NCBI GenBank assembly: GCA_025057455.1
Contig: JANWWY010000002.1
Span: forward strand, 1 to 64,000
Length of the DNA stretch: 64,000 nt
Direction: 5' to 3'
From: Aquificaceae bacterium
GTDB taxonomy: Bacteria; Aquificota; Aquificia; Aquificales; Aquificaceae
The notes under the pieces are model-generated. The model ran no database searches, was not told the origin of the DNA, and saw only the letters and a program-made list of their open reading frames with translations. This document shows, piece by piece, positions 1 through 9,402 of this stretch; position 1 is the first letter of the stretch; every line of letters starts with the position of its first letter. A program made the translations under genes and the position numbers.

Positions 1-1
1 T

Positions 2-994
2 TTATCCTTACCCGTACTGGGTTTTCTCATAGAGAAGTTTATTCTCTACAGAATAAGGAAGCTTGCACTAAAGAGCAGATGGGATTGGGATGAAATATTG
101 GTGGACTCTCTCAGGCTTATGCCTACCCTTTGGTCTCTACTGCTTGCGTTATACTTGAGCTTTGAATACTTTACATTGCCGAGAAGTCTTTTAAACCTTA
201 AGGATAAGGTTTTGTGGGTCCTTTTCATACTCTCTTTGACCCTCTTCGTTTCAAGACTTTTGGGCGGTTTTTTGAGCCTGTACATGAAAAAATACAGGGA
301 AGACATTCCTGCCACTTCTCTCGTGGTTCAAATAGCAAAACTGCTCGTGCTTCTTGTGGGTTTACTAATAGCTCTGGACAAAATAGGTATTGCCATAACT
401 CCCATACTAACAGCTCTAGGTGTGGGAGGCTTGGCGGTTGCCCTTGCCCTTAGGGATACTTTAGAAAATCTCTTTGCGGGTTTTCATGTGCTTGCCACAA
501 GGCAGATAAAACCCGGTGATTACATAAAACTTCAGAGCGGTGAAGAGGGCTTTGTAGAGGACATAACCTGGAGAAACACCATACTAAGACAGCAAGCCAA
601 CAACATCATCATAGTTCCCAATTCAAAGCTATCAACGTCCATCATAGTTAACTATCACATGCCACAGCCAGAGCTAAACATAACAATTCCTGTAGGTGTA
701 TCCTATGACAGCGACCTTGAAAAGGTGGAAAGGGTCACCCTTGAAATTGCAAGGCAAGTGCAAAAGGAAGTTGAGGGTGGCGTGCCAGACTTTGAACCAA
801 GAGTGAGGTTTACAGGTTTTGGAGACTTTTCCATAAACTTCAACGTAATATTAAGAGCAAAGGACTTTGAAAGCCAGCACCTTCTTCGGCACGAATTTAT
901 AAAGAGGCTCTACAAAAGATACAAAGAGGAGGGTATAAAAATACCCTTTCCAGTGAGGGAGGTGTTGCTCTACGAAGAGCCTTTCTCAAGGTAG
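2..994 (+). CDS. MscS-family small-conductance mechanosensitive channel (5' end cut by window edge)
   Basis: Reading frame is open back to base 2, upstream of the listed ATG at 98. Contains MscS core 'ITPILTALGVGGLAVALALRDTLENLFAGFHVLATRQIKPGDYIKL' and beta domain 'IIIVPNSKLSTSIIVNY'. Confidence 0.93.
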   Translation, partial: LSLPVLGFLIEKFILYRIRKLALKSRWDWDEILVDSLRLMPTLWSLLLALYLSFEYFTLPRSLLNLKDKVLWVLFILSLTLFVSRLLGGFLSLYMKKYREDIPATSLVVQIAKLLVLLVGLLIALDKIGIAITPILTALGVGGLAVALALRDTLENLFAGFHVLATRQIKPGDYIKLQSGEEGFVEDITWRNTILRQQANNIIIVPNSKLSTSIIVNYHMPQPELNITIPVGVSYDSDLEKVERVTLEIARQVQKEVEGGVPDFEPRVRFTGFGDFSINFNVILRAKDFESQHLLRHEFIKRLYKRYKEEGIKIPFPVREVLLYEEPFSR

Positions 995-1494
995 TTTCTT
1001 TTGTAATTTATGTAGTTCCTTGCGGACTCTTCTATGAGCCTTATCTCCTCTTCCCTTAGGTCCCTTACCACCTTTGCAGGAAAGCCAGCAACCAAAACAC
1101 CAGAAGGAAACTTTTTCCCGGGTGTCAGCAGTGCACCCGCACCTACGAGCACGTAATCTTCTACTTCCACGCCATCCATTACGACCGCACCCATACCCAC
1201 GAGCACATGGTTTCCTATCTTACAGCCGTGGAGAATGACTCTATGACCAACGGTCACGTAGTCGCCCACTATGGTAGGATGGGTATCGTGGGTTACATGA
1301 ACCACCGAATTATCCTGTATGTTTGTGCCTTTTCCTATACGTATGTAGTTCACATCACCCCTTATGACTGTGCCATACCATACGGAGGAGTCCTCGCCTA
1401 TTTCCACATTTCCTATTACCACAGAGTTTTCTGCCAAAAATACAGAAGGGTGTATTATGGGCTTTTTACCCTTGTATTCAAGTATGAAAGCCAT
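970..1494 (-). CDS. gamma-carbonic anhydrase / hexapeptide-repeat family protein (YrdA-like)
   Basis: Left-handed beta-helix hexapeptides, 'SSVWYGTVIRGDVNYIRIGKGTNIQDNSVVHVTHDTHPTIVGDYVTVGHRVILHGCKIGNHVLVGMGAVVMDG'. Confidence 0.93.
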   Translation of the reverse strand: MAFILEYKGKKPIIHPSVFLAENSVVIGNVEIGEDSSVWYGTVIRGDVNYIRIGKGTNIQDNSVVHVTHDTHPTIVGDYVTVGHRVILHGCKIGNHVLVGMGAVVMDGVEVEDYVLVGAGALLTPGKKFPSGVLVAGFPAKVVRDLREEEIRLIEESARNYINYKRNYLEKGSS

Positions 1495-1503
1495 AAGAAT
1501 ATT

Positions 1504-2556
1504 TTAGGGTGGTGTGTGGCAATTTTCCCAAGTGTAGAGCACCTTTTTAACTTTTGAGGTTTGAAGCGTTAGCCTGTAGCCTTTTCCTTTTGGTTTAAGG
1601 TTTAACTGAGTCCAGGCAAGGTTCAAGGGTTCAACTCTGTATTTTTGTCCCCCATCAACTGGTGGCATAACAAGTCTTAAGCCGTGGGAAAAGCCACCCA
1701 AATACATGTAGCCGTAGGCAACCCCGCTCCCTCTATCGTAAAACCTTATGGCTGAAAAACCATCACCCAACAAGCGATAGCTTTCATTCTTTACAAAAAG
1801 AGCCTTTCTTAAACCGTCCCCATCATCCCCTTCACCAAAGACCTTATCCTTATCCGCATACCTAAAGTAGTCAAAGCCCTGCCTTCTGTAAATTTTAGCC
1901 CTTAAACTTTCCAAATCCACCAAAAGACCTTCCGAATCACCATCCACCTCAAGCCTGCCAACTGCAAGCCTACTACCTACATACCTAAGATAGTCGTTCT
2001 CCTTCCAGTTGGTCTTGAGAGCTTCTGTGGGCTTTTGTTTTTGGTTCAGCCAAAGAAGAAAGCCGTCGTAGTTTCCTTCTTTACCTACCCTACCCACCAC
2101 CACATAGCCACCTTCTGTTTTTACCAAGCTATAGGCGTATATGTTTTCTTCATGGGAATAAATCTTTACTTTTTTCCCGTCAAGGGATAAGAGCATAAGG
2201 TGCCACCTTTTTCCTTTTTGACCTCCAACCGCAAGCTGGCAGTCTACCTGCCAAAGTATGCCCTTGGGACCAATGTATTGTTTAACTTTCCGCCTTTCCC
2301 TGTCGTACATTACGAGGAGAGAGTTGTTTCCCGAATGACCTACCGCCCAATATTTACCATTGCATTCTTTTACGCTGTAAAGCCCTTCGTCCCCCTTTGT
2401 GCCAAACACGAAAGCGGTAGCCCTTTCCTCGTCCAACATAAGAGCTTCATAGCTCCTTTTACCCTTGTAAACTCTACCCACTATTACATTCTTGTCCGAT
2501 GAAAACAGAGCACTGTTGTAATATCCTTCCTGCTTTATGAAAAGACACTCTAACAT
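1504..2556 (-). CDS. hypothetical protein with repeated VGR/VGG-x-DGFLL-type blades (beta-propeller-like)
   Basis: 350-aa intact ORF with recurring 'AVGHSGNNSLLVMYD', 'AVGGQKGKRWHLMLLSLDG', 'VVGRVGKEGNYDGFLLWL', 'AVGRLEVDGDSEGLLVDL'. Confidence 0.7.
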   Translation of the reverse strand: MLECLFIKQEGYYNSALFSSDKNVIVGRVYKGKRSYEALMLDEERATAFVFGTKGDEGLYSVKECNGKYWAVGHSGNNSLLVMYDRERRKVKQYIGPKGILWQVDCQLAVGGQKGKRWHLMLLSLDGKKVKIYSHEENIYAYSLVKTEGGYVVVGRVGKEGNYDGFLLWLNQKQKPTEALKTNWKENDYLRYVGSRLAVGRLEVDGDSEGLLVDLESLRAKIYRRQGFDYFRYADKDKVFGEGDDGDGLRKALFVKNESYRLLGDGFSAIRFYDRGSGVAYGYMYLGGFSHGLRLVMPPVDGGQKYRVEPLNLAWTQLNLKPKGKGYRLTLQTSKVKKVLYTWENCHTPP

Positions 2557-2612
2557 TTTTCATCCTCTTTTCATTAATTTTTAAATATCCTTCCCTAAAA
2601 GGAGGTTAAGCC

Positions 2613-2867
2613 ATGAGAAAATATACTCTTTCTTTGGCTTTTATACTTGGCATGCATAGTTTTAGCCTTGCTGGCGACAGAATGTACTTTTCCGTGGACT
2701 TTAACATAGTTCCTTCCTGTCCAGAGAGAAAGGTTATCTACGTTCAACCAAGGCCAGAGGTGGTGTTAATAAAGCCCTCACCTATATACTACTATGCTCC
2801 GCAGGAAAGGATTGTAATAATAGAAAAGGGTAAAAAGTGGAAAAAGCATCCACGCTGGGATTGGTAA
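2613..2867 (+). CDS. small secreted/hypothetical protein
   Basis: RBS aaggaggt upstream; N-terminal signal-like 'MRKYTLSLAFILGMHSFSLAG'. Confidence 0.65.
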   Translation: MRKYTLSLAFILGMHSFSLAGDRMYFSVDFNIVPSCPERKVIYVQPRPEVVLIKPSPIYYYAPQERIVIIEKGKKWKKHPRWDW

Positions 2868-2957
2868 TGGATTACACACTTGTAACTTAGTTTTATTCCT
2901 GTCCCGTCTTGACCTTGCCTCTATGTGGTCTTATACTTTCAGACAGGAGGTGAGGTC

Positions 2958-3506
2958 ATGAAGAAGGTCCTTATTTTAACCGGTGATGCATCCGAGGCTC
3001 TTGAGGTTTTTTACCCTTTATATAGGCTGAGGGAAGAGGGCTTTGAGGTAAAGGTGGCAACGCCCAGCAAAAAGATAATACAGACGGTAGTTCACGATAT
3101 GGAGCCTTCAGTTATGGAAACCTACACGGAAAAGTTAGGCTACAGGCTGGAGGCGGACATAACTCTTAAGGATGTAAACCCCGAGGAGTTTGATGCTCTA
3201 TTTATCCCAGGTGGAAGGGCACCGGAATATGTAAGGACATATCCCAAGGCTTTGGAGATAGTAAGGCACTTTTTTGAAAAGGACAAGCCCGTGGCTACTC
3301 TTTGCCATGGTCCTCAGCTTCTCGTTGCCGCGGGAGTGGTTCAGGGTAGAAAGGTGAGTGCCTTTTTTGTCCTCAAGCCCGACATAGAAACAGCCGGCGG
3401 TGAGTATGTGGATGGCGTTGTAGTGGATAAAAACTTAGTTTCTGGCAGAGCTTGGCCCGACCTGCCGGATATTATGAGGGAGTTCGTAAAACTCTTAAGA
3501 GGTTGA
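2958..3506 (+). CDS. DJ-1/PfpI family protein
   Basis: 'FDALFIPGGRAPEYVRTYPKALEIVRHFFEKDKPVATLCHGPQLLVAAGVVQGRKVSAF' with nucleophile Cys elbow. Start moved to ATG 2958 behind AGGAGGTG. Confidence 0.93.
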   Translation: MKKVLILTGDASEALEVFYPLYRLREEGFEVKVATPSKKIIQTVVHDMEPSVMETYTEKLGYRLEADITLKDVNPEEFDALFIPGGRAPEYVRTYPKALEIVRHFFEKDKPVATLCHGPQLLVAAGVVQGRKVSAFFVLKPDIETAGGEYVDGVVVDKNLVSGRAWPDLPDIMREFVKLLRG

Positions 3507-3509
3507 AAT

Positions 3510-4067
3510 ATGGCAAAGATTTTGGTCATCTACGACAGCAGAACTGGCAACACAGAAAAGATGGCAGAGCTTGTGGCGGAGGGAGCCAAAAGGGTAGAGG
3601 GCGCGCAGGTACGGCTAAAGTTTGTGGAGGAGGCTACAAAGGAAGACCTTCTGTGGTGCGAAGGTCTTGCGGTGGGGACCCCTACCAACATGGGCATAGT
3701 CTCTTGGAAGCTAAAGAGGTTCTTTGACGACGTGGTGGGTGACCTGTGGGGTAAAATAGACGGGAAAATTGGCTGTGCCTTTTCCTCTTCTGGCGGGTGG
3801 GGAGGTGGTAGCGAGGTGGCTTGTCTTTCTGTGCTTTACATGCTTATGAACTACGGCTTTCTCGTCTTTGGGCTTACTGATTACGTAGGCAAGAAATTTA
3901 CCCTTCACTACGGTGCGGTAGTGGCAGGGGAGCCAAGGAGCGAAGAAGAAAAAGAAGCCTGCCTGAGACTTGGAGAGAGGCTTGCCCAGTACGTGAAAGC
4001 CTTTTACCATGGCAGGCTTGAGCTTTTGGAACACATAAGAACCTTTGGAGGAAAGTTTCCATGGTAA
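3510..4067 (+). CDS. WrbA/flavodoxin-like NAD(P)H:quinone oxidoreductase
   Basis: 'MAKILVIYDSRTGNTEKMAELVAEGA' FMN-binding loop; 'GTPTNMGIVSWKLKRFFDD'. Confidence 0.88.
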   Translation: MAKILVIYDSRTGNTEKMAELVAEGAKRVEGAQVRLKFVEEATKEDLLWCEGLAVGTPTNMGIVSWKLKRFFDDVVGDLWGKIDGKIGCAFSSSGGWGGGSEVACLSVLYMLMNYGFLVFGLTDYVGKKFTLHYGAVVAGEPRSEEEKEACLRLGERLAQYVKAFYHGRLELLEHIRTFGGKFPW

Positions 4068-4522
4068 AGGAGTTTTCCTTGCGGATAAACGGAAAGAGCT
4101 ACAAGGTAAGAGCCTTTGAGGATGAACCTCTCCTTTGGGTCATAAGAGAAAGGCTAAGGCTCACCGGGACTAAGTTTGGCTGTGGCATGGGTGTGTGTGG
4201 CGCTTGCACGGTGCTGGTGGACAGAAAGACGACAAGGTCATGCCTTCTTCCAGTAAAGGATGCGGTAGGCAAGGAGATAACCACCGTAGAGGGCATCCCT
4301 TCTAACCATCCACTAAAGAAGGCTTGGATAGAACATCAGGTGCCACAGTGCGGATACTGTCAGACGGGTCAGCTTATGGAGGCTTACGCCCTTCTCTTGG
4401 AAAACCCCAAACCTACAAGACAGCAAATAGTGGAAAGACTTTCCTCTCACCTGTGCAGGTGTGGAACTTACAACAGAATCATCAGGGCGGTAGAAGCTGT
4501 CTCGAGAGGAGGAAAGGCATGA
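4061..4522 (+). CDS. (2Fe-2S)-binding small subunit of a xanthine dehydrogenase/aldehyde oxidoreductase-family molybdoenzyme
   Basis: 'GCGMGVCGACTVLVD...C' and 'QCGYCQTGQLMEAYALL...HLCRCGTYNRI' cluster-binding motifs. Confidence 0.95.
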   Translation: MVKEFSLRINGKSYKVRAFEDEPLLWVIRERLRLTGTKFGCGMGVCGACTVLVDRKTTRSCLLPVKDAVGKEITTVEGIPSNHPLKKAWIEHQVPQCGYCQTGQLMEAYALLLENPKPTRQQIVERLSSHLCRCGTYNRIIRAVEAVSRGGKA

Positions 4523-6612
4523 TAACGAGGAGAGATATTCTAAAACTTGGTGGTCTTACCCTTTCGGTGATGCTAATGCCCGACGGCTACAGGATTCTCA
4601 AGGCTCAAGAGGTGCCAAAAAGATACGCACCAAACCTTTGGCTAAACCTGTCTAGGGACAATTACCTTACGGTGTTCGTAAACAAGTCGGAGATGGGTCA
4701 AGGTGTCTACACTGGTCTTCCTATGATAGTGGCGGAAGAGTTAGACTTTCCCTGGGAGAGAGTCAGAGTAAGACCTGCACCGGCGGGAAAGCCCTATGTG
4801 GACCCGAAGATGGGCATACAGCTCACCGGCGGAAGCACCAGCGTAAGAAACATGTACGAAACCCTAAGGCTTGTAGGTGCATCCATGAGGGAGATGCTCG
4901 TATCTTCTGCCAGCAAGAGCTTAGGCGTTCCAAGGGAAAAGATATCCGCAAAGGGTGGCTACATTAGAGTAGGTGAAAAAAGCTATGCCTACGGTGAGTT
5001 TGTGGACCTTGCCATGAAAGAGCCCATACCCAGCAAGCCAAGGCTAAAGGAAGAGAGAGAATTCGTATACATAGGAAAATCCCTTCCAAGGCTTGACGTT
5101 CCAGAAAAGGTAGAGGGGAAAGCCCTGTTTGGTATTGACGTCTTTGAAGAAGGTATGGTTTACGCGGTGGTGGAAAGACCGCCCTACTTTGGTGCAAAGC
5201 CTATGAAGGTGCAGGTGGAAGAAGCAAAAAAGCTTCCTGAGGTAGTGGACATCTTTCCCATATCTACGGGCGTTGCGGTGTGTGCCCAGTCCTTCTGGGC
5301 TTGCCAGAAGGCAAGGGAAAGGCTAAGGGTAGAGTGGAGCGAGAGCTTTGTAAAGGGCTGGGACGATGGGGACTTTGAAAGGTATTTTATGCAAAAGCTC
5401 AGGGAAAAAGGTGATGTGGTAAAGGTCCTGGGAAGCCCCCAGAGGAGCTTTGAAGAGTCACCCATAAAAATAGAAGAGGTTTACATACAACCTTACCTTT
5501 ACCACGCTACGATGGAGCCGATGACCTGTTTAGCTTGGGTAAAGAAGGATGAATGCGTCGTTTATGCACCCACTCAGAGTCAAACGTGGACGCTGGAAGT
5601 GGCAAAGAGAATAAGTGGTCTTCCAGAAAGCAGGATTAAAGTAATAACCACCTATTTGGGAGGTGGCTTTGGCAGGAAGGCTAACGTGGAGTTTGTGGCG
5701 GAAGCTTTAGAAATATCCAAAAGGCTCGGCAAGCCCGTAAAGCTCATATACACAAGAGAAGACGATATAAAGTCGGGATACTTCAGACCATACAGCGCAA
5801 CCCTTCTAAGGGTTGGTGCGGACAAAGAGGGTAACTTGAAGACTCTTAGCTTCAAGATTGCGGTTCAGCCTCTTCTGGGAGGAAGAGCTTCCGTAGAGGG
5901 CGTGGAAAACATACCATACAGCATACCCAACCTGTATGTGGAGAGGGTTGACGTGGAGCTCCCCGTAAGCTCGTGGTTCTGGAGGTCTGTAGGTTCTACT
6001 CACAACGCCTTCAGCGTAGAGACTATCATAGACAGGGTTGCCCACGCATCTAAAAAAGACCCGGTGGAGCTAAGGCTTTCGCTACTTAGGGAAAACCCAG
6101 TGGCAAGAAGGGTAGTCCAGACTGCAGCAGAGAGAGCAGGATGGGGCAAACCAAAGATGGGTGAAGCCATGGGTATAGCCTACCACTTTTCCTTCGGAAG
6201 CCACGTGTGCCATGTGGCGGAAGTGTCCTTGGACAAAAAGACGGGTCAGATTAAGGTTCACAGAGTTGTAACGGTCATAGATGTTGGTCCTGTTGTGGTC
6301 CATCCAGACCTTATACGCTCGCAGGTAGAAGGTAGCGTAGCTATGGGACTTAGCATGGCACTAAAAGAGCAGGTCAAGTTCAAAGGCGGAGGCGTTGAAA
6401 ACACCAACTTCCACACCTATGGACTCCTGACTGCGGATGAAATGCCCCAGGTAGAGGTTCACATACTCACCTCAAAAAGACCTATGGGTGGCGTAGGAGA
6501 GCCGGCCCTTCCACCAACCGCACCAGCGGTAGCCAATGCCCTGCTGTGGGGCTACGGTATTAAAGTAAACAGACTTCCCATGACGCCAGAATACATAAAA
6601 ACTCTGCTGTGA
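4519..6612 (+). CDS. xanthine dehydrogenase/isoquinoline 1-oxidoreductase-family molybdopterin-binding subunit, exported (Tat-like N-terminus)
   Basis: Start ATG 4519 overlaps the TGA of the small subunit. 'MITRRDILKLGGLTLSVMLMP' twin-Arg leader; 'NKSEMGQGVYTGLPMIVAEELD', 'TTYLGGGFGRKANVEFVAEA'. Confidence 0.93.
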   Translation: MITRRDILKLGGLTLSVMLMPDGYRILKAQEVPKRYAPNLWLNLSRDNYLTVFVNKSEMGQGVYTGLPMIVAEELDFPWERVRVRPAPAGKPYVDPKMGIQLTGGSTSVRNMYETLRLVGASMREMLVSSASKSLGVPREKISAKGGYIRVGEKSYAYGEFVDLAMKEPIPSKPRLKEEREFVYIGKSLPRLDVPEKVEGKALFGIDVFEEGMVYAVVERPPYFGAKPMKVQVEEAKKLPEVVDIFPISTGVAVCAQSFWACQKARERLRVEWSESFVKGWDDGDFERYFMQKLREKGDVVKVLGSPQRSFEESPIKIEEVYIQPYLYHATMEPMTCLAWVKKDECVVYAPTQSQTWTLEVAKRISGLPESRIKVITTYLGGGFGRKANVEFVAEALEISKRLGKPVKLIYTREDDIKSGYFRPYSATLLRVGADKEGNLKTLSFKIAVQPLLGGRASVEGVENIPYSIPNLYVERVDVELPVSSWFWRSVGSTHNAFSVETIIDRVAHASKKDPVELRLSLLRENPVARRVVQTAAERAGWGKPKMGEAMGIAYHFSFGSHVCHVAEVSLDKKTGQIKVHRVVTVIDVGPVVVHPDLIRSQVEGSVAMGLSMALKEQVKFKGGGVENTNFHTYGLLTADEMPQVEVHILTSKRPMGGVGEPALPPTAPAVANALLWGYGIKVNRLPMTPEYIKTLL

Positions 6613-7004
6613 AGGTGGACCTTCCCTTTCTCAGGCACATAGGTGCAGAGGTAGTAAAGGTTGGTTCACAGGAAACTTTGCTTAAGCTTGATGTAAAGGA
6701 TTACCATCTTCAGCATTTGGGCTACGTGCACGGTGGTGTTATATCAAGCCTTGCGGATAACACGGGTTGGTATGCGGTTGTATCTACACTCTCTGACAAC
6801 ATGACTGCAGTTACTATAGAGATTAAGGTTAACTACCTAAAGCCTGCGAGAAAACAAGCTTTTTATTCCTACGGTAGAGTGCTAAGGATAGGAAAACGTG
6901 TAGGCTTTGCGGTTGTGGAGGTAAAGCAGGGAGATGAGCTGGTGGCTTACGCCACCGGTAGCTATGCCCTGCTTTCTATAGACTCATCCAAGCAAGAAGG
7001 GTAA
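6609..7004 (+). CDS. PaaI-family thioesterase (hotdog fold)
   Basis: 'LQHLGYVHGGVISSLADNTGWYAVVSTL'; GTG start overlapping upstream stop. Confidence 0.88.
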   Translation: MKVDLPFLRHIGAEVVKVGSQETLLKLDVKDYHLQHLGYVHGGVISSLADNTGWYAVVSTLSDNMTAVTIEIKVNYLKPARKQAFYSYGRVLRIGKRVGFAVVEVKQGDELVAYATGSYALLSIDSSKQEG

Positions 7005-7330
7005 GCACCTTTTGTATTTTGTATGTAGCTTAATCCCCAGCGATGCATGGCTTCAAAGATATCCTTTAGAGCTTTGCCTATATCTGTTAGCTCATACTCC
7101 ACCATAGGAGGCACCACGGGGTAAACGGTCCTCTTTATCAATCCGCAAGCTTCCAGCTCTCTAAGCTGTTTGGAAAGCATCCTCTGCGTTATGCCTGGAA
7201 TTGCCTTCTGTAGCTGAGAGAACCTTTTCTTGTCTTCCATAAGGTTTTTGAGTATATAAAGCTTCCACTTACCACTTAGAAGCTGTATGGCAAGCTCTGC
7301 AGGGCATGCGGAAGAATTTTTGGGTTTCAT
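6962..7330 (-). CDS. HxlR-family winged-helix transcriptional regulator
   Basis: 'CPAELAIQLLSGKWKLYILKNLMEDKKRFSQLQKAIPGITQRMLSKQLRELEACGLIKRTVYPVVPPMVEYELTDIGKAL'. Confidence 0.95.
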   Translation of the reverse strand: MKPKNSSACPAELAIQLLSGKWKLYILKNLMEDKKRFSQLQKAIPGITQRMLSKQLRELEACGLIKRTVYPVVPPMVEYELTDIGKALKDIFEAMHRWGLSYIQNTKGAYPSCLDESIESRA

Positions 7331-7410
7331 GGTTGATAGTATATAACAAAAAAGACCATTCTTGACTTTGTCACTGTTGGACTTTAAACTTTGTGTAAGG
7401 AGGTAAAGCC

Positions 7411-7830
7411 ATGGAGGTTATAAGGGGTGTAAACTTCTGGAGCTTTCTCTTTGCCTCCCAAATGGGGGGCTGGGCTATGGTGGTTTTAGACATGGTCTAT
7501 GCGGGTTGGTTTGGTCTTTTTGGGCTTTTTCCGGGCACAAAGGATTGGGGATGGGTGCTAAAGCATCAGATAGACGCTACTCTCTTTGCCATACCGCTGG
7601 CTTTGCCCTATGTGTGGAGACTCCTGCCGGGTCCTGGTCTCCTAAAGGGGCTTATTTACGGTGTTTTGTGGCACATATTCGTAATGGTCCTTTCCTTCGT
7701 AGGTAGTCTGGGGGGTGCTCTGTGGTTTCAAAAGCCCATGCCTCTGAATGCACAGATAAGCACCCTCATATTGCACATGCTGTGGGGGGCAGTTACAGGC
7801 TTTTTATACAACCCAAAGAAGGAGGCGTAA
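7411..7830 (+). CDS. hypothetical multi-pass membrane protein
   Basis: RBS aaggaggtaaag; several hydrophobic segments. Confidence 0.75.
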   Translation: MEVIRGVNFWSFLFASQMGGWAMVVLDMVYAGWFGLFGLFPGTKDWGWVLKHQIDATLFAIPLALPYVWRLLPGPGLLKGLIYGVLWHIFVMVLSFVGSLGGALWFQKPMPLNAQISTLILHMLWGAVTGFLYNPKKEA

Positions 7831-7831
7831 A

Positions 7832-8026
7832 ATGGCAAGGCTTGTAAAACTCACAGAAAAATGCCCTTACAAGCTTGAGGCTGGTGAAGAGACCTACTAC
7901 CTTTGCCAGTGCGGTCTTTCTAAGAGGTTTCCCTTCTGCGATGGCTCTCACAAAAGGACAAGGGATGAAGAAGAAGGAAAGCTCTACGTATACGACCAAG
8001 AGTCAAGGGTTGAGATAAAACTTTAG
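7832..8026 (+). CDS. CDGSH iron-sulfur domain protein
   Basis: 'YYLCQCGLSKRFPFCDGSHK', the CxCx..PxCDGSH 2Fe-2S motif. Confidence 0.95.
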   Translation: MARLVKLTEKCPYKLEAGEETYYLCQCGLSKRFPFCDGSHKRTRDEEEGKLYVYDQESRVEIKL

Positions 8027-8036
8027 AGGTGAAGCC

Positions 8037-8261
8037 ATGGAAAAATTGGACAGAGAAAGGCTACAGGAGTACATAACTAAGCTTGAGAGCTTGAGAGGAC
8101 TTCTAAGTGCCTGTGCGGAGGAGGCTGAAGAATGCATGAGTTTCGCACCAGTTCAAGCCTGTGAAAGTATGTTGAGGGACATTTTGACCAACGTTAGGGA
8201 AAAGAGCCAATCGGTGCAAGAAGCCATAGAGTACTGGCAGTATCAGCTTGAGGAAGGCTGA
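8037..8261 (+). CDS. hypothetical small protein
   Basis: Intact ORF in a tightly packed operon with overlapping stop/start to the next gene. Confidence 0.65.
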   Translation: MEKLDRERLQEYITKLESLRGLLSACAEEAEECMSFAPVQACESMLRDILTNVREKSQSVQEAIEYWQYQLEEG

Positions 8262-8821
8262 TGGCCTTTAAGTTCCCAGAAGAAAACTGGCAGGTTTTAC
8301 TGCTTCCAGAAAGGGAAAGCTGGCAAAGCTTGGAAAGCTTTTTTAATGCTGTTAAACCACAGCCAGAGGAAGTATGGGCAGACATTGGCTGTGGACCAGG
8401 ATACTTTACCCTACCCCTTGCGGAGAGGGTAAAAAAAGTTTACGCTATAGACTCTTCTGAATTTATGCTCCAGAGGTGCAAAGAAAGGACGCAAGCGGTA
8501 GGACTTGAGAGGGTAGAATACCTCCAATGCACAGAGGACAAAATACCCTTAGGTGATAAAGAGGTAGACCACAGCCTACTCGCTAATCTTTTTCATGAGC
8601 TTTTAAATCCAGAGGCTTTTATGCGAGAGGTAAAAAGGATAACAAGAGAGCGCATAATCCTCATAGACTGGCATCCCATACCCTCGCCAGCTGGACCACC
8701 CATAGAGGAGAGAGTGCCAGAGGAGCGGGCAATTGAGTTTATGACCTCTTTAGGCTTTAGGCTTCTTGAAAAACATAAGGTATATCCCTACCACTACTTT
8801 TTAGTGTTTAAAGGAGGTTAG
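8261..8821 (+). CDS. class I SAM-dependent methyltransferase
   Basis: 'EEVWADIGCGPGYFTLPLAERVKKVYAIDSSEFML' SAM-binding motif. Confidence 0.92.
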   Translation: MAFKFPEENWQVLLLPERESWQSLESFFNAVKPQPEEVWADIGCGPGYFTLPLAERVKKVYAIDSSEFMLQRCKERTQAVGLERVEYLQCTEDKIPLGDKEVDHSLLANLFHELLNPEAFMREVKRITRERIILIDWHPIPSPAGPPIEERVPEERAIEFMTSLGFRLLEKHKVYPYHYFLVFKGG

Positions 8822-8823
8822 AC

Positions 8824-9402
8824 ATGGTTGCAGTAATCTATGCGCACCCCAACCCCAAGAGCTTTAACCACGCCATAAAAGAGGAAGTTCTTGACCTTCT
8901 CAGGTCTAAAGGAAAACCCTACGAGCTTAGAGACCTCTACGCTATGGGCTTTAACCCAGTTCTGTCTGCCAAGGACTTTGAGACTTTCCTCTCGGGAGGT
9001 GTTCCAGAGGACATCAAGAGAGAACAGGACATTGTAAGAGCCTCGGAGCTACTCGTTTTTATCTATCCCATATGGTGGACGGGCATGCCAGCCATCCTCA
9101 AAGGCTACATAGACAGAGTTTTTAGCTACGGTTTTGCCTACGAGGAAAGGAATGGCGAGCTCGTAGGACGTTTATCTGACAAGAGGGCGGTTGTAATAAA
9201 CACCCTCGGAGCTTCCGCCTTAGACTACGGTCCATCTGGCATGGAGGAGTGTCTCAGAAAAACCTCGGACATAGGCATTTTTAAGTTTTGCGGTATTGAG
9301 GTCGTAGAACACATATTCCTGTACGCTGTGCCCTACGTGAGCGACGAGGAGAGAAAAAAGATGTTGGAGCAAATAAGGTCTTCTTTGGAGGTGATAATAT
9401 GA
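8824..9402 (+). CDS. flavodoxin-fold NAD(P)H dehydrogenase (quinone)
   Basis: 'MVAVIYAHPNPKSFNHAI', 'LLVFIYPIWWTGMPAILKGYIDRVFSYGFAYE'. Confidence 0.92.
   Translation: MVAVIYAHPNPKSFNHAIKEEVLDLLRSKGKPYELRDLYAMGFNPVLSAKDFETFLSGGVPEDIKREQDIVRASELLVFIYPIWWTGMPAILKGYIDRVFSYGFAYEERNGELVGRLSDKRAVVINTLGASALDYGPSGMEECLRKTSDIGIFKFCGIEVVEHIFLYAVPYVSDEERKKMLEQIRSSLEVII

Noticed and set aside
3711-4034. 107-aa - strand ORF antisense to the WrbA-like gene
   Set aside because: Fully contained in a well-supported + strand gene; no independent support.
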